Assembly: GCA_000497835.1 (NCBI GenBank)
Contig: KI547165.1
Location: 381,603-431,998, forward strand
Length of the DNA stretch: 50,396 nucleotides
DNA from: a gamma proteobacterium L18
Lineage (GTDB): Bacteria; Pseudomonadota; Gammaproteobacteria; Pseudomonadales; Pseudomonadaceae
Reading direction: 5' to 3'
Position numbers and translations under genes: made by a program. Below, in pieces: positions 8,824 to 16,928 of the stretch (position 1 is its first letter; each line of letters starts with the position of its first letter). The notes below the pieces were generated by a model. The model did no database searches. It worked only from the letters and a program-made list of their open reading frames with translations, and had not been told where the DNA came from.

Positions 8824-9807
8824 TCAGCGCGCGCAGCGCGACGACCACTGCTCAAGCATGGCCTGATAAGGTTTGATGAAATATTGTTCGGCAAACTGGC
8901 CTTGCTGCAGGGCCAGGCGGTTGCGTTCTTCGCGATCGTAAACGATGCGAGTCAATGAATAATCCTGGTTTTTCAAACTGGGTTGATAGTGTTTTCCGGC
9001 CGACGAGTTGGCGTTGTAGATCTCGGGACGGTAAATCTTCTGGAAGGTATCCATGGTGCTGATGGTGCTGATCAGTTCAAGGGGCGTGTAGTCGCCGAGC
9101 AAGTCGCCGATGAAATAGAACGCCAACGGCGCAACACTGCCTGAAGGCATGAAGTAGCGAACCTTCAATCCCATTTTTGTGAAGTATTCATCCGTCAGTG
9201 AATATTCATCTTGCTGATATTCGGCCCCCAATACGGGGTGCCTGTTTTCAGTGCGATGGTAGATCTTGCTGCTTGAAACGCTCAGGCATATCACCGGTGG
9301 CTTGCGGAAGTGCTGCGTGTAAGTGCTTGAATTCACGAAGCACTTGAACAGTTTTCCATGCAGGTCGCCGAAGTCCTCCGGGGTGCTGAAACCGGGCTTG
9401 CCCAGGTTGTGCGCTGACAGGCGTACGCTGAAATCATAATCGCGTACATAGGAGGAAAAGTTGTTGCCGACCGTGCCGTCAATAGGTTGATTAGTTTCTC
9501 GGTCATGCACCGTGGTTTTCAGCATTTCGATCAGGGGCAGGGCATGGCCACTTGTCTGGCTGCCGATAGTCATCCCGACGGAAATAATTTCAAGCGCGAC
9601 GGTGTAACGATCGCCGGTGGGATTGTCCCAGTGGGCCAGCGCGTTGAAGCGGTTATCAATCATCATCAACGTGTTGCGCAAGTTTTCCTGACGATGATTG
9701 CCTCTGGCCAGGTTGGCGAAGTTGGTGGTGATGCGCGTCGTGTTCGAGGGAGTGTAGTGCTCATCGAAGTCAATGCTGTTGAGGGTGAAGGTAACGTCAT
9801 CGCTCAT
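8824..9807 (-). CDS. mesX: DUF1852 protein MesX, partner of MesD
   Basis: The protein has 327 residues and no signal peptide or membrane segment. It matches the DUF1852 family throughout, starting MSDDVTFTLNSIDFDEHY and including LGAEYQQDEYSLTDEYF. This family is encoded next to MesD-type methionine synthases and is required with them for methionine formation; its chemical role is unclear. It is the first gene of a two-gene operon. The upstream region carries a TGAA-N5-TTCA site at 9897-9909, about 90 bases before the ATG, consistent with control by the methionine regulator MetR. Confidence 0.88.
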   Translation of the reverse strand: MSDDVTFTLNSIDFDEHYTPSNTTRITTNFANLARGNHRQENLRNTLMMIDNRFNALAHWDNPTGDRYTVALEIISVGMTIGSQTSGHALPLIEMLKTTVHDRETNQPIDGTVGNNFSSYVRDYDFSVRLSAHNLGKPGFSTPEDFGDLHGKLFKCFVNSSTYTQHFRKPPVICLSVSSSKIYHRTENRHPVLGAEYQQDEYSLTDEYFTKMGLKVRYFMPSGSVAPLAFYFIGDLLGDYTPLELISTISTMDTFQKIYRPEIYNANSSAGKHYQPSLKNQDYSLTRIVYDREERNRLALQQGQFAEQYFIKPYQAMLEQWSSRCAR

Positions 9808-9896
9808 TGATCTGGCATCCTAGTCTCTACTATCTCTCAGTGTGCCTGCACTGTTATTGAGCGATAGTTTAGGCGTGGCCATTGATATGGGGCTAA

Positions 9897-9909
9897 TGAA
9901 TTGATTTCA
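9897..9909. promoter_or_regulatory. MetR-like box upstream of mesXD
   Basis: TGAATTGATTTCA matches the MetR consensus TGAA-N5-TTCA in both half-sites. The central base is G, whereas E. coli sites prefer A or T. It lies 90 bp upstream of mesX, a normal activator distance. Confidence 0.5.
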
Positions 9910-9942
9910 CAAAACCTTTAGGCATCTTCATGCGTGTTACAC

Positions 9943-9970
9943 CCCCTTGGCGGAGAAGCCGCCGAAGGGG
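9943..9970. terminator. strong GC hairpin downstream of the lysR remnant
   Basis: CCCCTTGGCGG, the loop AGAAG, then CCGCC-G-AAGGGG form an 11-bp stem with one bulged base. It lies just past the stop of the lysR remnant on the minus strand. There is no T-run, so terminator function is uncertain. Confidence 0.35.
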
Positions 9971-9987
9971 AGGGCATGAATGCCCGC

Positions 9988-10440
9988 TCAACACGCGCGC
10001 CGGCTCCGGACGAATTCGATCAGTGCCTGCAACGCGGGTGGCACGTGTCGGCGGCAGGCGTGGCCGAGCAGGTCACGCGGCGTCTGGGGCACGCCGCGGG
10101 CCGCCAGGTAGTCGGGCGCGGCCACGGTGACGAACGCCTGTGGCGAGCCAATGGCCACCGCGATCATGTCGGCGGCCAGGCTTTCGCCAAACCGCACGCC
10201 CGCGCCGAGCCCGCCGTCGACAATGTCGGCCAGGGCGTCATCGCTCACCAGTTCGACACTGACGCGAGGGTAGGCGGCCACGAACGGCGCCAGCACCTTG
10301 GCCAGCACCAGTTGCGCGGCAGGTTTTGACGCGTTCAGGCGCAGCTTGCCAGCGGGCACGTCCTGCATCGCCGTAAGGCGCAACAAGGCGTCGCCTACTT
10401 GGTCCAGCGCTGGTACCAGCGTGTCCAGCAATTGTGTCGG
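9988..10440 (-). pseudogene. LysR regulator remnant (lost DNA-binding domain, internal deletion)
   Basis: The frame encodes the start of a LysR effector domain (PAGKLRLNASKPAAQLVLAK through the LLGHAC segment). It then jumps directly to a LysR C-terminal end (RRHVPPALQALIEFVRSRRA). About 90 residues expected between these parts are missing. The whole N-terminal helix-turn-helix is also absent, because the reading frame begins at the linker (LDTLVPALDQVGDALLRL), where it meets the aldo/keto reductase remnant. The protein cannot act as a regulator. Confidence 0.75.
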
Positions 10441-10448
10441 CCCGCATC

Positions 10449-10664
10449 GGTTGGCGCCACGGCCTCAGCGCAGCCGCCGTGGCCATTGCGTGGGTGCTAC
10501 GCCAACCGATGATTAGCGGGGCCATCGTCGGTGCCCGCCGTCCAGGTCAGGTGGATGGCGTGCTGGCGGCCGCCGGGCTGCGGCTGAGCGCGGGTGAGCT
10601 CGAGGATATTCGTGAATTTCTGCCCTCGGGAATGGGAACCAACGTGCCGCAAGCGGCGTCATGA
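10449..10664 (+). pseudogene. aldo/keto reductase remnant (C-terminal end only)
   Basis: About 70 residues resemble the end of an aldo/keto reductase: HGLSAAAVAIAWVLRQP, ISGAIVGARRPGQVDG, LSAGELEDI. The N-terminal barrel with the catalytic Tyr/Lys/His is missing. It abuts the lysR remnant on the opposite strand, as expected if one deletion removed the shared front halves of a divergent lysR-reductase pair. Confidence 0.7.
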
Positions 10665-10783
10665 TAATGGCGGCGTCAGGCGTACGTTGGCTGGACAGTC
10701 GAGTCCGTTCAACTACATTCACTTAGTCATCCCCCTTGATCACGTCTGCGCCCCTTGGGCTGCGGACTGGAGAGCACACGACC

Positions 10784-13195
10784 ATGAACACCCCCGCTAC
10801 AGGATCAGGTCTGAGAACATTTACCGTGATTGTCGCCGCCCTGATCGGGTTGGTCCTGCTGCTGGGCGGGGTTTGGCTGACCGTCTTGGGCGGCTCCTTC
10901 TACTATGTGGTCGCGGGCCTGGCGCTGCTGGTGTTCGCGCTGTTGCTGCGGCGACGCTCCGGCGCAGCGCTGTGGCTGTACGGCGCGCTGATGCTGGTGA
11001 CCACCCTGTGGGGGCTGTGGGAGGCCGGGTCGGACTTCTGGGCACTGGTACCGCGGCTGGATATCCTCGGTGTGCTGGGCCTCTGGCTGCTGGTGCCTGC
11101 CGTGACCCGGGGCTTCGGGGTCGAACTGAAGGCCGGCAGGACATTCCTGGTGGTAACCCTGGCCTTTGCGATTGCCGTGATGGTGTATTCGATCTTCAAC
11201 GACCCTCAGGAAATCAAGGGCACGCTTGCCGCCGCCCAACCCGCCGAGGCCCAGGCCATCGAGGGTGTCGCCCCCGGGGATTGGCCCGCGTATGGCCGCA
11301 CCCAGGCGGGCACCCGCTACTCGCCGCTCACCCAGATCAATGACAAGAACGTAGCGAACCTGGAGGTGGCCTGGACCTTCCGCAGCGGTGAAAGCAAGAC
11401 GGCGAATGACTCGGGTGAAACCACTAACGAGCTCACGCCGATCAAGGTCGGCGACAACATGTTCATCTGCACCACCCACCAGATCCTGGTGGCGCTGGAC
11501 CCTGCCACCGGCAAGGAAAAATGGCGGTTCGATCCCAAGCTCAAGGGCGATCCCTCGTTCCAGCACCTGACCTGCCGCGGGGTGTCGTATTACGATAGCG
11601 CCAACACTGCCGAGTTTGCCACCAGCCTTGTTGGCGCGGCGCCGGTACAAAGCGAGTGCCCGCGCAAGGTATTCCTGCCCGTCAACGATGGCCGTCTGTT
11701 CGCCATCAATGCCGACAATGGCAAGCCTTGCAGCGACTTCGCCAACAAGGGCGAACTGGACCTCAAGCAGATGCAGCCTTACGCCTACCCGGGCGGCCTG
11801 GAGCCTACCTCGCCGCCAGTGGTCACGGGCACCACGGTGGTGATCGGCGGTTCGGTGACGGACAACCTGTCCATCCATGAGCCTTCGGGTGCCCTGCGCG
11901 GCTACGACGTCAACACGGGGGCGCTGCGCTGGATCTTCGATACCGGCGCGGAAAACCCCAACGCCGTGCCGGGTGACGGCCATACCCTGGTCAACAACTC
12001 ACCCAACGCCTGGGCGCCCTTGGCGTATGACGCCAAGACCGACGTGGTCTACATCCCCACCGGCAACCCGACGCCGGACATCTGGGGTGGCAACCGCACG
12101 CCGGTCATGGAGCGCTACGCCAGCTCCATCCTGGCCTTGAACGCCACCACCGGCAAGCTGGTGTGGAGCTACCAGACCACCCACCATGACCTGTGGGACA
12201 TGGATGTGCCCTCCCAGCCAACCCTGGCCGACGTGAAGGTGGCGTCAGGCGAAGCGGTACCGGCCGTCTACGTGCCGACCAAGGCGGGCAACCTGTTTGT
12301 GCTCGATCGTCGCGATGGCAAGCCCATCGTGCCGGTCACGGAAGTGCCGGTACCTTCGACCCAGGCAGCGCCCGGTGACCGTGCCAGCCCCACTCAGCCA
12401 CGCTCGGCGTTGAACCTGACGTCCGTTCAGACCCTGACCGACAAGAACATGTGGGGCGCCACCATGTTCGACCAGTTGATGTGCCGGGTGATCTTCAAGC
12501 GCCTGTCCTATTCGGGCCAGTACACCCCGCCGTCTGAGCAGGGCACCCTGGTGTTCCCGGGCAACCTGGGCGTGTTCGAATGGGGCGGCATTTCGGTCAA
12601 CCCCGACCGTCAGGTGGCGCTGATGAACCCGATGGCCCTGCCGTTCGTGTCCAAGCTGATTCCTCGCGGCCCCAACAACCCGTTGTGGCCCAAAGATGGC
12701 GCCAACGGCAGCAGTTCGGGCACCGAGATGGGCATCCAGCCCCAGTATGGCGTTCCTTTCGGCGTGGAGATCAATGCGTTCCTGTCACCCCTGGGCTTGC
12801 CTTGCAAAGCACCGGCCTGGGGCTATGTGGCGGGGGTGGACATGAAAACCCACCAGGTGGCATGGCGCAAACGGATCGGCACGGTGCGCGACAGCCTGCC
12901 AGGGATTCAACTGCCTCCGCTGAAGATTGGCGTGCCGATGCTGGGCGGTCCGATCTCGACCGCAGGCAACCTGATGTTCATGGCAGGGACCCAGGACAAC
13001 TATATCCGTGCCTACAACGTCACCAATGGGGACCTGGTGTGGCAAGCGCGCTTGCCTGCCGGGGGCCAGGCCACACCGATGACCTATGAAGCCAATGGCA
13101 AGCAGTATGTGGTGATCATGGCCGGCGGGCATGGGTCGTTCGGGACCAAGATGGGTGATTACCTGATCGCCTATGCGTTGCCTTCCGGTAAATAG
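10784..13195 (+). CDS. gcd: membrane-bound PQQ-dependent glucose dehydrogenase
   Basis: The protein has 803 residues when started at the ATG at 10784, which has GGAG upstream; the upstream in-frame codon at 10736 adds 16 unlikely residues. The first ~145 residues contain five membrane helices, as in the Gcd anchor. A periplasmic eight-bladed quinoprotein propeller follows. Recognisable parts are GDWPAYGRTQAGTRYSPL, TTHHDLWDMDVPSQP and GGPISTAGNLMFMAGTQDNY. It oxidises glucose to gluconolactone in the periplasm and passes electrons to ubiquinone, needing PQQ and a divalent metal. The gene stands alone here beside a deletion scar, not beside an oprB porin gene. Confidence 0.96.
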   Translation: MNTPATGSGLRTFTVIVAALIGLVLLLGGVWLTVLGGSFYYVVAGLALLVFALLLRRRSGAALWLYGALMLVTTLWGLWEAGSDFWALVPRLDILGVLGLWLLVPAVTRGFGVELKAGRTFLVVTLAFAIAVMVYSIFNDPQEIKGTLAAAQPAEAQAIEGVAPGDWPAYGRTQAGTRYSPLTQINDKNVANLEVAWTFRSGESKTANDSGETTNELTPIKVGDNMFICTTHQILVALDPATGKEKWRFDPKLKGDPSFQHLTCRGVSYYDSANTAEFATSLVGAAPVQSECPRKVFLPVNDGRLFAINADNGKPCSDFANKGELDLKQMQPYAYPGGLEPTSPPVVTGTTVVIGGSVTDNLSIHEPSGALRGYDVNTGALRWIFDTGAENPNAVPGDGHTLVNNSPNAWAPLAYDAKTDVVYIPTGNPTPDIWGGNRTPVMERYASSILALNATTGKLVWSYQTTHHDLWDMDVPSQPTLADVKVASGEAVPAVYVPTKAGNLFVLDRRDGKPIVPVTEVPVPSTQAAPGDRASPTQPRSALNLTSVQTLTDKNMWGATMFDQLMCRVIFKRLSYSGQYTPPSEQGTLVFPGNLGVFEWGGISVNPDRQVALMNPMALPFVSKLIPRGPNNPLWPKDGANGSSSGTEMGIQPQYGVPFGVEINAFLSPLGLPCKAPAWGYVAGVDMKTHQVAWRKRIGTVRDSLPGIQLPPLKIGVPMLGGPISTAGNLMFMAGTQDNYIRAYNVTNGDLVWQARLPAGGQATPMTYEANGKQYVVIMAGGHGSFGTKMGDYLIAYALPSGK

Positions 13196-13305
13196 GGATG
13201 CAACAAGACCAACGACGCCGTGGCCGCCCCTGAATAGCCAGGGCGTCGACCACCTTCTCCAGGTCGGCAGCCTGGCCGAATGAAGATTCCAGGGTGCTGG
13301 GTAAC

Positions 13306-13397
13306 CTGTAGCAGCGGCCGCCAGGCCGCGTCACAGGCGCCGCGCGCTTGCTGGCCCACCGCGGCGCCTGTGACGCCGCCTTCGGCAGCTGCTACAG
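13306..13397. repeat. REP-type palindrome (type C)
   Basis: The left arm starts CTGTAGCAGCGGCCGCCAGG and the right arm ends CTTCGGCAGCTGCTACAG. The inner arms (CACAGGCGCC and GGCGCCTGTG) also pair. Related copies lie at 16150-16225 and 19377-19465. Confidence 0.75.
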
Positions 13398-13399
13398 GT

Positions 13400-13483
13400 C
13401 GGCGTCGCCTGCATCGCGGCCAAGACCGGCTCCTACCACGGACGGCGTAGGAGCCGACCTTGGTCGCGATGCAGGCGACGCCA
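13400..13483. repeat. REP-type palindrome (type B)
   Basis: The arms GGCGTCGCCTGCATCGCGGC and TCGCGATGCAGGCGACGCC enclose a second pair, GGCTCCTAC and GTAGGAGCC. It is the same element as at 41-126. Confidence 0.8.
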
Positions 13484-13527
13484 TTCCAAGACAGTTGCTG
13501 CTACAGACTGTGGGTTGCAACACAGGA

Positions 13528-14010
13528 TTACGCCAGCAAACGGGCAGTGCCGTACAGGCCGATGGCGAACACGATATGGCCGATTACATTGAGCATCCGC
13601 GCCAGCGCAGGCTTGGGCGCGCCGGAGCAGGCGATGCCCACGCCCATGCCCGGTTGCAGGATGAACCAGCCGGCCCCCACGGTGACCAGCCCGACGATCA
13701 AGGCTGGGGCGAAGGTAGGCTGCACGGCCCAGCCCAGGCCCCAGATCAGCAGGAGCGCGGCAGCGAAGACGCTGCCCGTCACATAGTGCATCACCCAGCC
13801 AATGGCCAGTTCGCCATCCACCGGTGCGGATTTGGCAATCCCGTTTCGATGCACGAACTGCCCCCGCGGCAACCCCGCAAACCAGCGACCCACAAAATGC
13901 CACGCCGGAATCGGCAGCCCGAACAGTTTGTTCAGCAACAGGTTCCACAGGTCGAGCAGCGCCGTGGCACCTACGCCAAACACAATCGACAGGGCAATGA
14001 AATCAAGCAT
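13528..14010 (-). CDS. DUF2938 family integral membrane protein
   Basis: The protein has 160 residues with about four hydrophobic segments (IALSIVFGVGATALLDLWNLL, YVTGSVFAAALLLIWGLGW, ALIVGLVTVGAGWFIL, VIGHIVFAIGLYGTARLLA). The sequence fits the DUF2938 family over its full length, including HFVGRWFAGLPRGQFVH. An AAAGGA precedes the ATG by seven bases. No function is known for the family. It is transcribed convergently to gcd and on the same strand as topB. Confidence 0.82.
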   Translation of the reverse strand: MLDFIALSIVFGVGATALLDLWNLLLNKLFGLPIPAWHFVGRWFAGLPRGQFVHRNGIAKSAPVDGELAIGWVMHYVTGSVFAAALLLIWGLGWAVQPTFAPALIVGLVTVGAGWFILQPGMGVGIACSGAPKPALARMLNVIGHIVFAIGLYGTARLLA

Positions 14011-14066
14011 CGAAGCATCCTTTCCGTAGGGTCAATGGCGCAAGACGATACCAGTTTTGCCCGGTT

Positions 14067-16010
14067 TCAGGTGGCCGCCGCCTTGGGTTTGCGTGCATGT
14101 GGCGTGGTGCTTTTGCGGGCCGCAGGTTTGCGTTTTTTCTTCCAGGGCGCGCCCCGGCCGGGTGGGCTGGCGGGGCCGCTGATGGTCAGGCTCAGGCCCG
14201 CGCAACGCTCCACCTGACGACTCATCCAGGCCGATTGCTTGGCCACGAACTCTTCCAGGCTCATCTCGCCGCTTTGCACCATGTCCAGCGCCTGCTCCCA
14301 GATGGCCGTGGTGCCAGGGTCGGCGATGGCACGCGGCACGGCGTCGATCAGGCTGAAGGCAGCGGGCGTCGCGTTGAGGGCCTTGCCGTTCTTGGTCAGG
14401 TAACCACGGTCAATCAGCCCCTGGATAATGCCGGCGCGGGTCGCCTCGGTGCCGATGCCGGTGGTGTCCTTGAGCTTCTGTTTAAGGCGCGGATCGTCCA
14501 CCAGCTTGGCGACGTTCTTCATGGCCTTGATCAGGTCGCCTTCGGTGAAAGGCTTGGGCGGCTGGGTCCACAGGTCCTTGAGCAGTACGTCACCGACCTC
14601 GTAATGCTGCCCTTCCTGCAAGGCGGGCAGTGCTTGCGGCGCCGGAGCTTCGCGGCACTTGGCCGGCGTCAGTGCTTCGGGCAAGGCACGGCGCCAGCCT
14701 GGTTCGACGATGCGCTTGCCCACGGCGCGCAGGCGCTGGCCGGCGCAATCGAAATCGGCCTGGGTGCGATCGAGCTCGTGGTTGGGCAGGAACTGCGCCA
14801 GGTAGCGGGCACGAATCAGTGCGTAGACCGCCCGCTGCTTGCCCGCCAGGCGGCCCAGGTCGGTACCGGCGGCGGTGGGGATGATGCCATGGTGGGCGCT
14901 GACCTTGGCGTCGTTCCAGGCCCGCGAGCGGCGGGTGGGGTCGATGTGCTTCATCAGTTCAGCCAGCGCCGGGTCGGCACGGCCAAGCGCGGCGATGATC
15001 GCCGTTGCCTCGCCGTGCTGGCTGTTGGGCAGGTAGCCGCAGTCGCTGCGCGGGTAGGTGATGACCTTGTACTGCTCATACAGCGCCTGGGCGATGTCCA
15101 GGGTTTCCTGGGCGCCCAGGCCCAGCTTCTTGGAGCAGACTTCCTGCAGGGTGCCCAGGTCGAACGGCAATGGCGCCGCTTCGCGCATGCGCTCGGTGCG
15201 CAGCTTGACCAGTTGCGCGCTGCCGGCACCCTGGATGGCCTGGGCGGCGGACAGGGCCAGGGGCTGGTTGAGGCAGCGACCTTGATCGTCACACACGTCG
15301 TCGGGTGGGCACCACTGCGCGGTGAAGGGCAGGCCGCGAGGGTCCAGTTGTACATCGATGGCCCAGAACGGCGCCGGCACGAAGGCGGCAATACTGCGGT
15401 CGCGGTCCACCACCAGGCGCAGGGTGGGGGTTTGCACCCGGCCTACGGGCAATACGCCCTGATAGCCGGACTGACGACCCAGCAGGGTAAACAGGCGGCT
15501 CATGTTCATGCCGATCAGCCAGTCGGCCCGCGAGCGCCCCAGGGCCGAATGGTACAGGCTGAAGGTTTCGGCGCCCGGCTTCAGCGCCGCCAGGGCCTTG
15601 CGGATCGAGGCATCGTCCAGCGCCGATAGCCACAAGCGCTGCACCGGGCCGCGGTAGCGGCAATGCTCAAGCAATTCACGGGCGATCATCTCGCCTTCGC
15701 GGTCGGCGTCGGTGGCGATCACCAGTTCCCGGGCTTCACCCAGCAGGCGCTTGACCGCCTTGAACTGGCTGGCGGTCTTGGGCTTGACCAGCATCTTCCA
15801 TTTTTCCGGCACGATGGGCAGGTCGGCCAGCACCCAGCGCTTGTAGCGCTCGTCGTACGCATCCGGCGGTGCAGTTTCCAGCAAATGGCCGATGCACCAG
15901 GTCACGGTCACGTCCGTGCCCACCCAGCAGCCGTCCCCTCGCCGGTTGGCGCCGAGCACCTTGGCGATATCCTTGGCCTGAGAGGGTTTTTCGCAGAGGT
16001 AAAGGCGCAT
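14067..16010 (-). CDS. topB: DNA topoisomerase III (type IA)
   Basis: The protein has 647 residues, close to E. coli TopB (653). The N-terminus MRLYLCEKPSQAKDIAKVLG and the Toprim motif DADREGE (101-107) are present. So are the catalytic Tyr in VITYPRSDCGYLP (Tyr319) and the TGIGTEATRAGIIQGL region. The last ~35 residues are rich in Lys, Arg and Pro and probably bind nucleic acid. The enzyme decatenates replication intermediates by single-strand passage. No strong ribosome-binding site is visible before the ATG. It is not in an obvious operon; a REP element lies upstream. Confidence 0.96.
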   Translation of the reverse strand: MRLYLCEKPSQAKDIAKVLGANRRGDGCWVGTDVTVTWCIGHLLETAPPDAYDERYKRWVLADLPIVPEKWKMLVKPKTASQFKAVKRLLGEARELVIATDADREGEMIARELLEHCRYRGPVQRLWLSALDDASIRKALAALKPGAETFSLYHSALGRSRADWLIGMNMSRLFTLLGRQSGYQGVLPVGRVQTPTLRLVVDRDRSIAAFVPAPFWAIDVQLDPRGLPFTAQWCPPDDVCDDQGRCLNQPLALSAAQAIQGAGSAQLVKLRTERMREAAPLPFDLGTLQEVCSKKLGLGAQETLDIAQALYEQYKVITYPRSDCGYLPNSQHGEATAIIAALGRADPALAELMKHIDPTRRSRAWNDAKVSAHHGIIPTAAGTDLGRLAGKQRAVYALIRARYLAQFLPNHELDRTQADFDCAGQRLRAVGKRIVEPGWRRALPEALTPAKCREAPAPQALPALQEGQHYEVGDVLLKDLWTQPPKPFTEGDLIKAMKNVAKLVDDPRLKQKLKDTTGIGTEATRAGIIQGLIDRGYLTKNGKALNATPAAFSLIDAVPRAIADPGTTAIWEQALDMVQSGEMSLEEFVAKQSAWMSRQVERCAGLSLTISGPASPPGRGAPWKKKRKPAARKSTTPHARKPKAAAT

Positions 16011-16149
16011 GGCCGTGATCAGTCTTCAATGGCACAACGAAGCCCATAGAATGAGCAAAACCGCCGCCAGGCGCAAGCAAAACATGTATGGATATACAGC
16101 TGTGCGCGAGAGTAACCCAAATCGATCAGGCCATGGCACGTTGCAGCAA

Positions 16150-16225
16150 ATGTAGCACCGGCCGCCAGGCCGGGTCGCGCCGCGCGGGCGGCGCTCGGGA
16201 CGCGGCCTACGGCCGCTGCTACAGG
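16150..16225. repeat. REP-type palindrome (type C) abutting a tetR stop
   Basis: The left arm is TGTAGCACCGGCCGCCAGG and the right arm is GGCCTACGGCCGCTGCTACA, with a GC-rich inner hairpin (GCGCCGCGCGGGCGGCGC). The right end contains the stop codon of the tetR gene at 16219-16221. Confidence 0.75.
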
Positions 16226-16809
16226 GATTTCTGCAACTGCAAGCCTTCACACAGCAACACCGCACACCCACGAGCATTCGCCCGGCGTTCCTCGGCGCTC
16301 ACCGGCTCGCGGGCCATCTGGTCGACCATGCCGACAAAGCACTTGCCGATCATCTGCGCCGGTACATCACTGCGAAACAGCCCGATTTGCTGCTCCTTGG
16401 CGATGTTGTTGCCAATCCAGGTGGCCATCCCGGCCTTGGTCTTCGTGCACCCCGGTGGCTGGAAAAAGCCGATCTGCGTCAGGTCCGGGTCCTGGGCCAG
16501 AAAATCGAAAAAGCGCAGGAAACTGGTGGCCACGCTGCCCACCAACTCATCGGCTTCCAGCGACGTCTTGATCAGCATGGTGCTGATCAGCGCCTCCAGG
16601 CGTCGGCGAAATTCCCCCACCAGTTCCTCGTACGCCGCTTCCTTGCTCTCGAAATAACTATAGAACGTGGGCTGGGTCAGGCCGCTGGCCTTGACGATGT
16701 CGCTGACCTTGGTCTCGTGAAAGCCGCGGCGGGCGAATTCGGCCGCGGCAGCGCGGCGCAGGCGAGCATGGGTCTGCTCGCCTTTGGTAAGGGGAAGCTG
16801 GGTAGGCAT
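16219..16809 (-). CDS. TetR family regulator of the adjacent efflux gene
   Basis: The protein has 196 residues. The N-terminal helix-turn-helix is clear (about residues 10-60: AAAAEFARRGFHETKVSDIV, then ASGLTQPTFYSYFESKEAAY). The C-terminal effector domain is variable. It diverges from an MFS exporter gene with 119 bp between the starts, and that gap holds three copies of a palindromic element. This is the classic arrangement of an autoregulated efflux repressor. The TAG stop falls inside the end of a REP element (16150-16225), so the original C terminus may have been changed slightly by its insertion. Confidence 0.92.
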   Translation of the reverse strand: MPTQLPLTKGEQTHARLRRAAAAEFARRGFHETKVSDIVKASGLTQPTFYSYFESKEAAYEELVGEFRRRLEALISTMLIKTSLEADELVGSVATSFLRFFDFLAQDPDLTQIGFFQPPGCTKTKAGMATWIGNNIAKEQQIGLFRSDVPAQMIGKCFVGMVDQMAREPVSAEERRANARGCAVLLCEGLQLQKSL

Positions 16810-16836
16810 GACGGCAATACTGCGCTCAGGGAAATT

Positions 16837-16896
16837 TTACTTGTGAGTAATCTTACTCACGAGTAGCCTTTTCAAGCAAATGCTACTCACGAGTAA
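16837..16896. promoter_or_regulatory. three TetR operator-like palindromes between tetR and MFS gene
   Basis: The 14-bp element TTACT-N4-AGTAA occurs as TTACTTGTGAGTAA (16837-16850), TTACTCACGAGTAG (16853-16866) and CTACTCACGAGTAA (16883-16896). Starts of copies are 16 and 30 bp apart. They fill most of the space between the divergent starts (16809 and 16929). Confidence 0.7.
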
Positions 16897-16928
16897 GTTT
16901 TACCCCCCTGCGACCTGGAGGTCCACCC

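Larger units (their letters stand above)
13196..13527. other. intergenic region with REP elements
   Basis: The 332 bases between the convergent gcd and DUF2938 genes contain a type C palindrome (13306-13397) followed by a type B palindrome (13400-13483). Near 13216-13295, on the minus strand, a stretch translates as TLESSFGQAADLEKVVDALA with gene-like codon use, possibly a decayed fragment. I see no intact gene. Confidence 0.6.
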
